Assembly (NCBI GenBank): GCA_902596665.1 | Contig: CACJUN010000003.1 | Span: forward strand, 154,316 to 218,315 | DNA: 64,000 nucleotides | Direction of reading: 5' to 3' | From: an uncultured SAR86 cluster bacterium | Lineage (GTDB): Bacteria > Pseudomonadota > Gammaproteobacteria > Magnimaribacterales > AG-339-G14 | Part shown: piece after piece, positions 35,356 to 44,861 of the stretch | How positions within the stretch are numbered: position 1 is the stretch's first letter | Layout of the letters: every line of letters starts with the position of its first letter | The notes under the pieces: generated by a model | Told to the model about the DNA's origin: nothing | Databases searched by the model: none | Seen by the model: only the letters and a program-made list of their open reading frames with translations | Program-made: the position numbers and the translations under genes

Positions 35356-35749
35356 ATTGTCTACTTCCGATGAGTTCACCTCTATTTGCCTCGACTACAA
35401 GCTTAGCCCTGTGACAAATACTTTTTTCTGAAAATGGAATACCTTTTTCAATTATTTCTGAATTCGATCCAATAAATTTAATATCAAGAGGGATAGAAGT
35501 GTTTCTCATCCAAAAACATTTGGTTGATAAATTTTGAAAATGAAATTTTATAATGTGATTAGGAGGCAGGTAATCAACATACATTAGACCCTTCCTTCTA
35601 TCAGCAGGCTTATACAAGTTTTTAACACAGTATTCTCCTTCTTCTTCAATGTATCCTTCTGCACATAAATTAGAGGAATTTTCTTCTCCAGCTAAAGGGA
35701 AGCAAATAAAGCTAACTAAAATTATTCTTAAGATTTTTGATTGCATCAA
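35339..35749 (-). CDS. DUF192 family exported protein
   Basis: Small secreted or periplasmic protein of 136 residues with a signal peptide ([15 protein letters not shown]). The DUF192 core includes [20 protein letters not shown] and the signature [18 protein letters not shown]. Family function is unknown. Between residues about 28 and 45 it has a short Cys-containing insert ([17 protein letters not shown]) that could form a disulfide. It overlaps the end of rpe by 38 bp and the trpE start by 17 bp. Confidence 0.85.
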   Translation of the reverse strand: MMQSKILRIILVSFICFPLAGEENSSNLCAEGYIEEEGEYCVKNLYKPADRRKGLMYVDYLPPNHIIKFHFQNLSTKCFWMRNTSIPLDIKFIGSNSEIIEKGIPFSEKSICHRAKLVVEANRGELIGSRQYGKRY

Positions 35750-36386
35750 AATAATTGGGTTTGTTAAAAATTGCTGATCCAGCTACAAAAGTATCAGCAC
35801 CGGATTTCGAAATCTCTCCTATATTGTCTTCCTTAACGCCACCATCAACCTCCAATCTAATTTTAAGATTTGAGGTATCAATTATTTTTCTCATTTCTTT
35901 AATTTTATTCATGACTTCAGGTATAAATTCTTGCCCGCCAAAACCGGGAAAAACACTCATTAATAAAACCATATATAAATCATCCATGTATGGCTTGATA
36001 ACATCCAGAGAAATATCAGGATTTAAAACTAAACCAGGGCTGCACCCTAGATCAGAAATTAATTTAAGTGATTTTTCCGGATCTTCTGATGCTTCAGGAT
36101 GAAAAGTGATCGAAGTGGCTCCTGCGTCTGCGAACATTTTAATCAATTCATCTACGGGATTGACCATTAAGTGAACATCTAAAGGACAATCTATTCCATT
36201 GTCCCTGAGAGATTTGCAGACCATAGGGCCTACAGTTAAATTTGGCACGAAATGGTTATCCATCACATCGAAATGAATCCATTCAGCTCCTGCTTCTAAT
36301 ACAGATTCAACTTCACTTCCTAAGTTTGCAAAGTCAGCAGACAGAATTGAAGGAGCAATTATATTTTTCTGTTTAGCCACAGACAA
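35712..36386 (-). CDS. rpe: Ribulose-phosphate 3-epimerase
   Basis: Interconverts ribulose- and xylulose-5-phosphate in the pentose phosphate pathway. The TIM-barrel protein of 224 residues shows [66 protein letters not shown] and [12 protein letters not shown], with metal-binding His and Asp in place. rpe close to trpE is an order I recall from Pseudomonas. It lies 3 bp after murU. Confidence 0.97.
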   Translation of the reverse strand: MSVAKQKNIIAPSILSADFANLGSEVESVLEAGAEWIHFDVMDNHFVPNLTVGPMVCKSLRDNGIDCPLDVHLMVNPVDELIKMFADAGATSITFHPEASEDPEKSLKLISDLGCSPGLVLNPDISLDVIKPYMDDLYMVLLMSVFPGFGGQEFIPEVMNKIKEMRKIIDTSNLKIRLEVDGGVKEDNIGEISKSGADTFVAGSAIFNKPNYFDAIKNLKNNFS

Positions 36387-36389
36387 ATT

Positions 36390-37019
36390 CTACACAAAAT
36401 CTAGATCTTCTTTTGTATTAATATTCTTTAAAACGCCCTCGTAAATTTCAGCGGATACTTTATTTTTCTTCACGGCAGGTAAAATAATGTCCTTCCAAAA
36501 TTCTTTATGTTGTTTGTTTCTGTCTGCCAATAAAGTTGGGTTAATTAAGGCAATTCCTCCGTAGTTAAAGCCAGTTCCCTCTTCAACTATTCCTTCGTTT
36601 ATTGAAAAATCTCCAGTTGATTTATTGTTTTTTACGGCAATCAAATGCGCTCCGTCCACTTTATTTCTCAGCCTTTCTAAAGGATATTCGGTGTATAAGT
36701 CTCCTGAAACTAAAACAAAAGTCTCTGTTCCAATCTCTTCTTTTGCTTTTATCAGTGCACCGCCTGTTCCCATCAATGTATCTTCTTCAGAAAAAGTTAT
36801 ATTGATTTCAAAGTTTTTTTTACGATTTAAAAATTCTTTAATGGCCTCGGGTTTATGATGTAAGTTGATAATGATTTCGGAAACATTGATTTCCTTCAAC
36901 TTTCTAATATGCCTTTCTAAGAGACTCGTACCCTTAATTTCAACAAGACATTTTGGGATTTGGTTTGATATTGGTCTCAACCTAGTCCCTAAACCAGCAC
37001 ATAAAATAAAAGCCTTCAT
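36390..37019 (-). CDS. murU: N-acetylmuramate-1-phosphate uridylyltransferase (MurU)
   Basis: Sugar-nucleotidyltransferase of 209 residues with the signature MKAFILCAGLGTRLRPIS, the lysine in IPKCLVEIKGTSLL, and FSEEDTLMGTGGALIKA with VLVSGDLYTEYPL. In the peptidoglycan recycling shunt it makes UDP-MurNAc from MurNAc-1-phosphate, bypassing MurA. The assignment rests on family plus its 4-bp overlap with the amgK kinase gene and closeness to lptD, as in Pseudomonas. Without that context it would be only a nucleotidyltransferase. Confidence 0.88.
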   Translation of the reverse strand: MKAFILCAGLGTRLRPISNQIPKCLVEIKGTSLLERHIRKLKEINVSEIIINLHHKPEAIKEFLNRKKNFEINITFSEEDTLMGTGGALIKAKEEIGTETFVLVSGDLYTEYPLERLRNKVDGAHLIAVKNNKSTGDFSINEGIVEEGTGFNYGGIALINPTLLADRNKQHKEFWKDIILPAVKKNKVSAEIYEGVLKNINTKEDLDFV

Positions 37020-37984
37020 TTGAAAATCTGTAAAAACCTCGAAAAATCTTTTAGTTCTTTATATCGTGACATTGAATCAATTAGATAATTTATTAAAACC
37101 GGAAAGTCATTAAGTCTATCGTCCCTGTTAAGTGTTATGGATACTTGGGAAAGTTTTCCTAAAATTCTAATCTGTCTTTGCATGGCACAAAATTCAATAT
37201 CTTCTTTAAAATCTTCTAATGATTTTATCTCTTCATTTTGCGTATTTTTTTTATAGTAATCTAACCAATCATCCACTTGCTTTTTATCCCAGACCATATA
37301 AAGATCTTTGAAAATCGAGGCTAAATCAAGAGCGTAAGGGGCAATCATGGCATCCTGAAAGTCTAAAACGCCTGTCTCTTTTGAATCAAGATAAATTAGG
37401 TTTCTTGTTTCAAAATCATAATGAGAAATACAGAGCGGTAGTTCATAGAACCTTTTGAGGATAAAGTTGTATCCTTCATTAATAGCATCAAAAGGGATAC
37501 TTGAATCTGATAAATTAAGATACCCCCTGCAAAAAAAATCAATAAATAAGTCCTTATTTGCAATAGATTTTTCTAAATCAAAATGATCAAAAATCTCGGT
37601 ATCACAATCTATATTTTGTATTCGAATGAGCTGGTCTAATGCCGATTTTATAAAAATGTCACTGTTTTCCTGAGTAATGTTCAATTGATAGAGATTATCT
37701 GAGAAATCTTCAATAATTAAATGGCATAGATCGTCATTACGAAAATAGATTTCTGGGACTTTTACTTGAAAGGATTTAAAGACGTCAGCTTTTTTACAGA
37801 AAGATTCAATACTCTCATCTATGCCTTTGGGAGCATACATGAGAATAAAAGTTTTTCCTTGAAAATTAAATCTGAAATAGTCTCTCTGGCTGGACTCTGT
37901 TCTTAACTTTGAAAAGGAAAAGGTTTCCTCTGTTTTAAAACAAGAACTTATCCAGCTAGAGGAGTCATCAGAAATGGAATCCAC
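37016..37984 (-). CDS. amgK: Anomeric MurNAc/GlcNAc kinase (AmgK)
   Basis: APH-fold kinase of 322 residues that phosphorylates the anomeric carbon of MurNAc, supplying MurU. Motifs are DYFRFNFQGKTFILMYAP (nucleotide lysine region), the catalytic loop ISHYDFETRNLIYL, and the metal site GVLDFQDAMIAPYALDLASI. It overlaps murU by 4 bp. In Pseudomonas amgK-murU lies directly divergent to lptD; here a dehydrogenase gene has come between. This pathway makes cells less sensitive to fosfomycin. Confidence 0.88.
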   Translation of the reverse strand: MDSISDDSSSWISSCFKTEETFSFSKLRTESSQRDYFRFNFQGKTFILMYAPKGIDESIESFCKKADVFKSFQVKVPEIYFRNDDLCHLIIEDFSDNLYQLNITQENSDIFIKSALDQLIRIQNIDCDTEIFDHFDLEKSIANKDLFIDFFCRGYLNLSDSSIPFDAINEGYNFILKRFYELPLCISHYDFETRNLIYLDSKETGVLDFQDAMIAPYALDLASIFKDLYMVWDKKQVDDWLDYYKKNTQNEEIKSLEDFKEDIEFCAMQRQIRILGKLSQVSITLNRDDRLNDFPVLINYLIDSMSRYKELKDFSRFLQIFK

Positions 37985-37986
37985 TT

Positions 37987-38844
37987 TTAACTTTTCTTTG
38001 CAGCCTCAGGAGGCGGCATATCTTCAGGGACGAAAAAGTCTGGAGCCAATTGATCGAAAGGAACATCTGCGTATACAGAAAAGTCACTTACACCATTTTC
38101 TGCAAGAAGAGTGTCATCTATGCAAAAGTTTCCTGAAAATTCTTTGGATGGCTTGGTAAGAATTACATAAGCTGCATCTGCCATTATTTCTGGCCCCCTC
38201 GAAATATTAACTAATTGCTCCCCGCCTAAGACATTCTTAACAGCGGCGGTAGCTATGGCAGTTCTAGGCCAAAGTGCATTTACTGCAACTCCATCATCTT
38301 TAAATTCTGCAGCCATACCCAGAACACAAAGACTCATTCCAAATTTCGCCATTGAATAAGCAACGTGCCCTGAAAACCAATCTGGATTCATATCTAGTGG
38401 AGGTGAAATATTTAAAATATGAGGATTCTCTGACTTCAATAAATGAGGAAGGCAACTTTTTGAAGTAACAAATGTCCCTCTTGCATTAATTTGATTCATC
38501 AAATCGTACCTTTTCATATCTGTTTGAAGGGTATTAGTTAATTGAATTGCACTTGCGTTGTTAACACAGATATCAATTCCACCAAATTTTTTCACTCCTT
38601 CTTCAACAGCATTCAAAACCTGCCCTTCTTCTCGAACATCTACAATTACTGGTAATGCCATCCCACCAGCTTTTTCAATCTCATCAGCAGCGGTATAAAT
38701 AGTTCCTGGTAATTTAGGATGAGGTTCAGCTGTTTTTGCCGCCAATATTATATTTGCTCCATCTTTTGCTGCCTTTAAAGCAATAGCTAATCCAATTCCT
38801 CTGCTAGCTCCTGTAATGAATAGTGTTTTTCCTTCTAAACTCAT
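37987..38844 (-). CDS. HSDL2-like short-chain dehydrogenase
   Basis: SDR of 285 residues with TLFITGASRGIGLAIALKAA, a characteristic insert AAKTAEPHPKLPGTIYTAADE, NNASAIQL and the catalytic YSMAKFGM. The PHPKLPGTI insert is typical of the hydroxysteroid dehydrogenase-like 2 group, whose physiological substrates are not settled (fatty-acyl or steroid compounds). The active-site Ser region reads LNISPPL. The C-terminus lacks an SCP2 domain. It lies 2 bp upstream of amgK, between that gene and the divergent lptD, a position not occupied in Pseudomonas as I recall. Confidence 0.88.
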   Translation of the reverse strand: MSLEGKTLFITGASRGIGLAIALKAAKDGANIILAAKTAEPHPKLPGTIYTAADEIEKAGGMALPVIVDVREEGQVLNAVEEGVKKFGGIDICVNNASAIQLTNTLQTDMKRYDLMNQINARGTFVTSKSCLPHLLKSENPHILNISPPLDMNPDWFSGHVAYSMAKFGMSLCVLGMAAEFKDDGVAVNALWPRTAIATAAVKNVLGGEQLVNISRGPEIMADAAYVILTKPSKEFSGNFCIDDTLLAENGVSDFSVYADVPFDQLAPDFFVPEDMPPPEAAKKS

Positions 38845-38947
38845 GCTTACCTCAAATATTATTAATTTTCTATTTTAACCTTCAAAAGATAAAATTATCA
38901 CCAATATAGAACGAATCTCTAATGGTTATCTCCAAGTAATTAATAAA

Positions 38948-41023
38948 GTGAAGTCATACAAATCGATTCTCCTATTATTTTTCATTTCAAACCTTATTTA
39001 TCCTCAACTTGAAGAAATTGATTTTAATGCTGGGAAAGCCAAATTAGACGGCGAAAATAAAGTTTTAAAATTGAGTGAATCTGTTGAAATTTATTTCAAT
39101 GACTTCTTCTTACAAGCGGATGAGATTAATTTAGATTCTTCTAAAGAGATTCTTTCAGGGAAGAACATTAGTTTTGATTTAATCGATAGGAATGCTTACG
39201 GAAAAGCAGATGAAATTCTAATCCAAAAAGACAAAGCTCAATTTAAAGGGGTAGAGATGTCTCTATGTCCTTGCAAGAAGAGAATTTGGTGGGTGGAAAC
39301 CGATGAATTAAGTTTTTCTTCTCAAGAAGATTTTGGAAACTTTCAGGGAGGGAGATTCTATATTTACGGTACGCCAATATTTATTTTACCTGCAGGAAAG
39401 TTTCCTCTTACAACTGAAAAAAGATCAGGTATCTTGTTACCAGAGTTGTCCTACTCAAATAAAAATGGTTTTGATCTAGAAATTCCATACTACCTAAATC
39501 TTGCCAGCAATTACGATATGACAATCTCTCCTAGATACATTGAGGAGAGGGGCTTGGCATTTTCATCTAATTTGAGATATTTAACCAAGAGCTCTTCTGG
39601 GTCTTTTAACTTCTCTTCTTTATTCAACGATGTTAATTACGAGAGACTTTTTAATACGGATAGCAACCGTTGGGGTATAAGTTTTAAGCACACAGGCGAA
39701 ATCACCGATAGCTTATACATCGATATTGATTACTCAAATGTGAGTGATTTTCTTTACATAAGAGACCTTGGAAGCGATTTATATGGAGACGAGAAGACGG
39801 TAGCTCTTCCACAAAACCTTAATCTGAGCTGGATAGGTGAATCTGCATCAATACAGGTAAGAGCTTTTTCATTTAAATTGATTGATCCATTCTCCCAGAA
39901 TCAATTCCGTTCCATCCCAGAAGTATCGTTTGATTATATTCTGCCTCATGAAAATATTATTTTTAGTTTGAACGGCGAAGTAGCTAATTATGAGAAAGGC
40001 GGATCATTCGTTTTCAAGGAAACCAAAAAGGTTCAAGCTGGAAAATTAAATTTAAGGTTGGGATATAAGTTCTCTAGTTCAGCTTTTGATGCAAGGATTT
40101 TCCTAACTAACAACACTCATTATGTTTCTAGTAGTGCAGATAGTTCCTTTAACACAAAAGGAATGGAATCAAGATTTATACTGAACTTGGCTAAATCAAA
40201 TGAGTACTTAAAACCTTTTTTTAATTTTTCTTTTAAGAAAACTGATGATGGTAAATACGTAAATCCAATTTATCTTGTTTCAAGAATACCTTTCACCAGC
40301 ATTTATGCTTCAAACCTTGAGCATGGCTATGCAAATTTGAATAAAAATCAGTTACAGCTTGGCCTCCTTTGGGAAAGATCTCAGCAATCGTCTTTTGCTT
40401 TGTTAACTTTTGGACTGACAAGGTCTTTAGGCAAAAGCGAAATAGGATTTTTAGATTCTATATACGAAAACAAATTCATTCTTCATGATCTTCCTGAACC
40501 TATTTTTATTAATTGGCGATGGGATAAGAAAAATATTGATTTAAATGGAAACTTTCAATTTGATGAGGATAAGGATTTTTCTTCTTTTGACCTGAGGGCT
40601 AGATTTGCGTTTCAAGATAATAAGTACTTCTCTTTTGAATACTTAGAGATGGAAAATAGAAATTCTTTTTTATTTAATCAACTTCCTGAAGAAAAATTAT
40701 CTTTTTTAACTTCAGGATTTGATCTCCGATTAGAAAAAAATTGGTCTTTAGTAACCAAGCTCTATTATGATTTTGAATTAAAGAAAGTAACAGATAATCT
40801 TATTGGACTAGAATACGAAGATGAAGGTTTACTTATTGGTTTTGCATTTAGGCAAAGCAAAGAACCAGATTGGCGAAAAATGTTCTTAGAACAAAATAGA
40901 TTTCAAGATCAACTTTATCCCGAATATAGCCAAGAAGGCATTAGAATATATCTTGAATTGAAAGGCCTGGGATCTATTGGACAAAAGATTAATCAATATA
41001 TCAAACCTTTGAAGTTACAATAA
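38948..41023 (+). CDS. lptD: LPS-assembly protein LptD
   Basis: Outer membrane barrel that, with LptE, inserts lipopolysaccharide into the outer leaflet. The 691-residue protein starts at a GTG and has a signal peptide, an N-terminal OstA domain (VEIYFNDFFLQADEINLDSS), the plug-like ITEKR-type motif PLTTEKRSGILLPEL, and a barrel closing with the LELKGLGSIG segment. Only two cysteines occur, C107 and C109 (SLCPCKKR); the C-terminal Cys pair of E. coli LptD is absent. First gene of lptD-surA-pdxA-rsmA-apaH. Confidence 0.95.
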   Translation: MKSYKSILLLFFISNLIYPQLEEIDFNAGKAKLDGENKVLKLSESVEIYFNDFFLQADEINLDSSKEILSGKNISFDLIDRNAYGKADEILIQKDKAQFKGVEMSLCPCKKRIWWVETDELSFSSQEDFGNFQGGRFYIYGTPIFILPAGKFPLTTEKRSGILLPELSYSNKNGFDLEIPYYLNLASNYDMTISPRYIEERGLAFSSNLRYLTKSSSGSFNFSSLFNDVNYERLFNTDSNRWGISFKHTGEITDSLYIDIDYSNVSDFLYIRDLGSDLYGDEKTVALPQNLNLSWIGESASIQVRAFSFKLIDPFSQNQFRSIPEVSFDYILPHENIIFSLNGEVANYEKGGSFVFKETKKVQAGKLNLRLGYKFSSSAFDARIFLTNNTHYVSSSADSSFNTKGMESRFILNLAKSNEYLKPFFNFSFKKTDDGKYVNPIYLVSRIPFTSIYASNLEHGYANLNKNQLQLGLLWERSQQSSFALLTFGLTRSLGKSEIGFLDSIYENKFILHDLPEPIFINWRWDKKNIDLNGNFQFDEDKDFSSFDLRARFAFQDNKYFSFEYLEMENRNSFLFNQLPEEKLSFLTSGFDLRLEKNWSLVTKLYYDFELKKVTDNLIGLEYEDEGLLIGFAFRQSKEPDWRKMFLEQNRFQDQLYPEYSQEGIRIYLELKGLGSIGQKINQYIKPLKLQ

Positions 41024-41025
41024 AT

Positions 41026-42300
41026 ATGATGAATAAACTTAAATTATTTCTGTTAATTTTTTTAGTTAGCCCCATGACAAACGCAGCTATCGAATTATTA
41101 GACAAAGTGGCAGTTGTTGTTGAGGATGGAATAATTTTAGAGTCAGAGGTTAACAAAAGAATTGAGCAAATTGTAGAATCTTTAAAACAAAGTGAAACTC
41201 CCCTTCCCCCTAAAGAAGTCTTATTTGAGCAGATCATTGAGAGAATGATTATCGAGGAAATACAACTTCAAAAGGCCCAAAGAGCGGGAGTAAGAATATC
41301 AGACCAAGAACTAAATGAATCCATGGCTCAAATTGCTCAAGGGAATGGTCTCTCTCTTCAAGACTTTAGGTTATTTTTAGAAGAACAAGGAGAATCCTAT
41401 GAATTTGTTCGCGAACAAGTAAGGAAAGAAATGATACTTTCTAGAATCCAAAGGGGTTTGGTGCAATCAAAGGTGTACATATCGGAACAAGAACTGGACA
41501 ACTTTATTAAATCTCAAGAAGGACAAGTAAATATGTCTGCAGAATTTTTAATCCAACAGATTTTGATTCCAATCAATAGAGATCAGGATGAGGAAACTGC
41601 TTTATCAATCATTGATTCACTGAAAGAAAAACTATCTGCCAAGATGGCTTTTGGAGACCTTGCAAAAGAATACTCTTCTGGAGAAGAAGCTAATAATGAA
41701 GGTTCCTTGGGGTGGAGGAAAATCAATGAAATTCCAACGCTTTTTGCTAATGAAATTTCTTCCTTGAGAAAAGGTGAGATTGCTGGACCTTTCAGGAGCG
41801 GCGCAGGATTGCACTTGATTAAATTAAAAGACAAAAAAGGAAGGGATATTAAAATTGAAAAACAAACTTTAGCCAGACATATCTTGATACAAACTTCCGA
41901 AATAAGAAGTGATAAGCAAGCCAAGGATCTTATCGAAGATCTTTACAATAGAAGCCAAGACGAGGATAAATTTTCTGACTTAGCTCGGTTATATTCCGAT
42001 GATCCAGGCAGCAAGATGGAAGGTGGAGAATTAAGCTGGACTGGTCCTGGCAGATTTGATCCTAAGTTTGAAGAAGTTATGGATTCCCTTGAAATAAATC
42101 AAGTTAGCAAACCTTTCAAGTCAAATTTTGGATGGCACATTGTTGAAGTTTTAGATAGACGAGAAGAAGACATTTCCTTGAACATTCAAAAAAATAGAGC
42201 TTATCAAATTCTATTTGATAGAAAGTATGAAGAACAATTAGAAAAAACTCTTAGCGAAATGAGAGCAGAATCATATGTGAACATAAAAATAAAATCATGA
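41026..42300 (+). CDS. surA: Periplasmic chaperone and peptidyl-prolyl isomerase SurA
   Basis: Escorts outer membrane proteins, LptD among them, across the periplasm. The 424-residue protein has a signal peptide (to about residue 20), a SurA N-terminal chaperone domain (LLDKVAVVVEDGIILESEVN) and two parvulin domains, the first around KEYSSGEEANNEGSLGW and the second around RLYSDDPGSKMEGGELSW. It starts 2 bp after lptD, and its stop overlaps the pdxA start. Confidence 0.97.
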   Translation: MMNKLKLFLLIFLVSPMTNAAIELLDKVAVVVEDGIILESEVNKRIEQIVESLKQSETPLPPKEVLFEQIIERMIIEEIQLQKAQRAGVRISDQELNESMAQIAQGNGLSLQDFRLFLEEQGESYEFVREQVRKEMILSRIQRGLVQSKVYISEQELDNFIKSQEGQVNMSAEFLIQQILIPINRDQDEETALSIIDSLKEKLSAKMAFGDLAKEYSSGEEANNEGSLGWRKINEIPTLFANEISSLRKGEIAGPFRSGAGLHLIKLKDKKGRDIKIEKQTLARHILIQTSEIRSDKQAKDLIEDLYNRSQDEDKFSDLARLYSDDPGSKMEGGELSWTGPGRFDPKFEEVMDSLEINQVSKPFKSNFGWHIVEVLDRREEDISLNIQKNRAYQILFDRKYEEQLEKTLSEMRAESYVNIKIKS

Positions 42301-43277
42301 GCTCTCATGTTTTTATAAGTCCTGGTGATCCTGCAGGCATTGGTCCAGAAATAACTCTTAAATCTCTTAAAAATTTAAACGAAATACATAAATTTGTTAT
42401 TGCTGGAGATATTCAATATTTTGAAAATTTATCAGCATCTTTGAAATTAGGATTTGAGTTCATTCCGTATGGAGGCTCAAAAACGACATCAAGCTCAAAA
42501 CTAATTGAAGTAATTAATATTCCACTACAAGAAAAGCCGATTCTTGGATCTTCCTCTGTAAATAATGCTAAATATATTTTAGAAGTATTAACTGCCTGTG
42601 CAGGACATTGCATGGACAATACTAATAATATATTAGTTACTGGTCCTATTAATAAAGAAACAATATCTGCTTCCGGGACTGATTTTTCTGGTCACACTGA
42701 ATTTTTGGCTGAACATGCAAAAATTGATTCGCCTTTAATGTTGATGGCGAATGAAACAATAAAAATAGGTTTAGCTACCACTCACGTACCGATTAAAAAA
42801 GTTAGCGAGAGTATTACTGAAGACTTAATTTACAAAAAATTAAAAGTTTTATGTCTGGGTCTGAAGAGACTTCTAAAAAAGGAAAACTTAAAAATATGCG
42901 TGTTGGGATTGAATCCCCATGCAGGAGAAGGTGGCTATATAGGAACCGAAGAATCAACAACGATATTAAGGGGAATAAAAAAATTTGATCAAAGGGAGGT
43001 AACTGTTGATGGGCCAATATCTGCTGATACAGCATTTTCAGAAAGAAACCTATATCATTATGATGCCTTTCTAGCCATGTTTCATGATCAAGGAATGATA
43101 CCTGCAAAAATTCTTGGGTTTGGGCAAACATTAAACATAACTTTTGGATTACCCTATCTCAGAATTTCTGTTGATCACGGTACAGCTCTTGATATCGCAG
43201 ATGATATGAATGCAGATTTTTCAAGCATGAAACTTGCTCTTGAAACAGCTTTAGCTTCATTGGATGAAAAAAAATAA
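42297..43277 (+). CDS. pdxA: 4-hydroxythreonine-4-phosphate dehydrogenase
   Basis: Oxidises 4-phosphohydroxythreonine in the DXP-dependent pyridoxal phosphate pathway. The 326-residue protein has ISPGDPAGIGPEITLKSL, VTGPINKETISASG and FSGHTEFLAEHAK with metal-binding His, GLNPHAGEGGYIGTEE, and AMFHDQGMIPAKILGF. It overlaps surA by 4 bp and rsmA by 14 bp. PLP from this route is a cofactor of the aminolevulinate synthase encoded upstream. Confidence 0.98.
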   Translation: MSSHVFISPGDPAGIGPEITLKSLKNLNEIHKFVIAGDIQYFENLSASLKLGFEFIPYGGSKTTSSSKLIEVINIPLQEKPILGSSSVNNAKYILEVLTACAGHCMDNTNNILVTGPINKETISASGTDFSGHTEFLAEHAKIDSPLMLMANETIKIGLATTHVPIKKVSESITEDLIYKKLKVLCLGLKRLLKKENLKICVLGLNPHAGEGGYIGTEESTTILRGIKKFDQREVTVDGPISADTAFSERNLYHYDAFLAMFHDQGMIPAKILGFGQTLNITFGLPYLRISVDHGTALDIADDMNADFSSMKLALETALASLDEKK

Positions 43278-44049
43278 CCTAAAACCAAAAAAATATTTCG
43301 GTCAAAATTTTCTTTCTGATTTTCAATTAATTGAAGAGTTAATAGAAGAAATAAACATTCAGGAAATTGATCATCTTTTAGAGATAGGGCCTGGAAAAGG
43401 CGCAATGACAAGTCTCCTGCTTGAAAAATGTGAGTCTCTAACTGCAATTGAAATTGATAAGGATTTAATAAAATTCTTAAAAAAAGCTTATGGGGATAGA
43501 AAAAATTTTAATCTGATCGAAAAAGATATTCTTCTTTATGATCCAAAAGAGCTTGTTAGAGTAAATAAGCTCATAGGTAATATACCTTACAATATCTCTA
43601 CACCAATAATTGAGTGGATTATTGATAACAAATCATCATTTGATGAAATTTTTTTAATGTTACAAAAAGAATTTGGTGAAAGGTGTGTTGCTCAACCTAA
43701 TTCAAAATCTTATGGAAGATTATCAATATTTGTTCAATGTTTTTTCGATGTAACCGTAATTAGAGAGGTGGATAAATCATCTTTTACTCCTTCTCCAAAG
43801 GTGCAAAGCATATTTTTAAAACTCATTCCTAAAGTTTCAGAAATGATACCTAATTCTAGTGAGATGAAGAACTTATCAACCTTAACAAGGGAAGCTTTCT
43901 CAAAAAGAAGAAAATTAATTACTAACAGCCTGAAGTCCTTCTTCACCGAAGAAGATCTTGTTAATCTTGGTATTGAGAGAAAATCTCGTCCTGAAAACCT
44001 ATCAGTAGAAACCTATATAAAATTAGCTAAAAGTATTCAAAGTGGCTAA
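43264..44049 (+). CDS. rsmA: 16S rRNA dimethyladenosine transferase KsgA
   Basis: Dimethylates A1518 and A1519 of 16S rRNA late in 30S assembly. The 261-residue protein has PKKYFGQNFLSDFQLI, the AdoMet loop LLEIGPGKGAMTSLLLEK, the catalytic NIPYNIST, and the C-terminal FSKRRKLITNSLK. Its ATG lies inside the end of pdxA (14-bp overlap). apaH starts within its last codons at a GTG; apaG, which often separates rsmA and apaH, is absent. Confidence 0.97.
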   Translation: MKKNNLKPKKYFGQNFLSDFQLIEELIEEINIQEIDHLLEIGPGKGAMTSLLLEKCESLTAIEIDKDLIKFLKKAYGDRKNFNLIEKDILLYDPKELVRVNKLIGNIPYNISTPIIEWIIDNKSSFDEIFLMLQKEFGERCVAQPNSKSYGRLSIFVQCFFDVTVIREVDKSSFTPSPKVQSIFLKLIPKVSEMIPNSSEMKNLSTLTREAFSKRRKLITNSLKSFFTEEDLVNLGIERKSRPENLSVETYIKLAKSIQSG

Positions 44050-44857
44050 TTATGTTATTGGTGATATCCAAGGATGCTTTGACGAGTATTCACTGCTTTT
44101 GAATAAAATCAAATTCGATTCAAAAAAAGATTTTATTTGGCTTACAGGTGATTTGATCAATAGAGGACCAGCTTCATTATCTGTTCTAAAGCATGTATAT
44201 GATAATCGCAAAGCAATAAAGACTGTTTTAGGAAATCACGATCTACATTTTCTAGCTATTTATTATGGTGTAAGAAAACCAAATAAATTTGATACTCTAA
44301 GTGATTTATTCAATTCCCAAGATGTTGACGATTTAGCTAAATGGCTTATAAAACAGCCGCTTGTAAGAGAGATTAAAATTGGAAAAAGAGAATTTATTAT
44401 GGTTCATGCCGGTTTTCCCAAATCAGCCACAAAAAAATCATTAACGGAAGTTAACGGAAAAATTAAGAAAGCTCTTAAGAATAATCCAAAAAAGGCTCTA
44501 AAAATGATTTTTGATCATAAAAGAAAAATGCCTAAGTTATTAAAAGATAAAAAAAGCCTTAAAGATTGGGTTGATTGGCTCACAAGAGTCAGGGCAGTAG
44601 ATGAAAATGAAGTAATGGACTTGAGGTTCAAAGGCAAAAAAAGTGAACTTAAGGATAATTTCAAAGCTTGGTTTTCTTATGATTTAAAAATTATGAAGAA
44701 ACACAGATCAATAGTTTTTGGTCATTGGGCTGCTCTAGAAGGGAAAACAAATATAGAAAGAATCCATGCTCTTGATACTGGTTGCGTATGGAACAAGAAA
44801 TTAACTGCAATGAGACTAGAGGATGGAAGAAAATTTTCGGTAAATAAAATAAACTGA
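44042..44857 (+). CDS. apaH: Symmetrical bis(5'-nucleosyl)-tetraphosphatase
   Basis: Hydrolyses Ap4A to two ADP, a metallophosphoesterase linked to stress and RNA decapping. The 271-residue protein has the metal motifs VIGDIQGCFDEYSLLL, WLTGDLINRGPASL, TVLGNHDLHFLAIYYG and MVHAGFPKS. It also has FGHWAALEG and ALDTGCVWN. It starts at a GTG, overlapping rsmA by 8 bp. Confidence 0.97.
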   Translation: MANYVIGDIQGCFDEYSLLLNKIKFDSKKDFIWLTGDLINRGPASLSVLKHVYDNRKAIKTVLGNHDLHFLAIYYGVRKPNKFDTLSDLFNSQDVDDLAKWLIKQPLVREIKIGKREFIMVHAGFPKSATKKSLTEVNGKIKKALKNNPKKALKMIFDHKRKMPKLLKDKKSLKDWVDWLTRVRAVDENEVMDLRFKGKKSELKDNFKAWFSYDLKIMKKHRSIVFGHWAALEGKTNIERIHALDTGCVWNKKLTAMRLEDGRKFSVNKIN

Positions 44858-44861
44858 CCCA

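Noticed and set aside
35356..35749. Possible trp leader or attenuator upstream of trpE
   Set aside because: The upstream region codes for the DUF192 protein and overlaps trpE; there is no leader peptide with Trp codons or paired hairpins.
35755..36102. 115-codon ORF antisense to rpe
   Set aside because: Lies wholly within rpe, whose catalytic motifs account for the sequence.
41583..41924. 113-codon ORF antisense to surA
   Set aside because: Shadow of the first parvulin domain; no independent signals.
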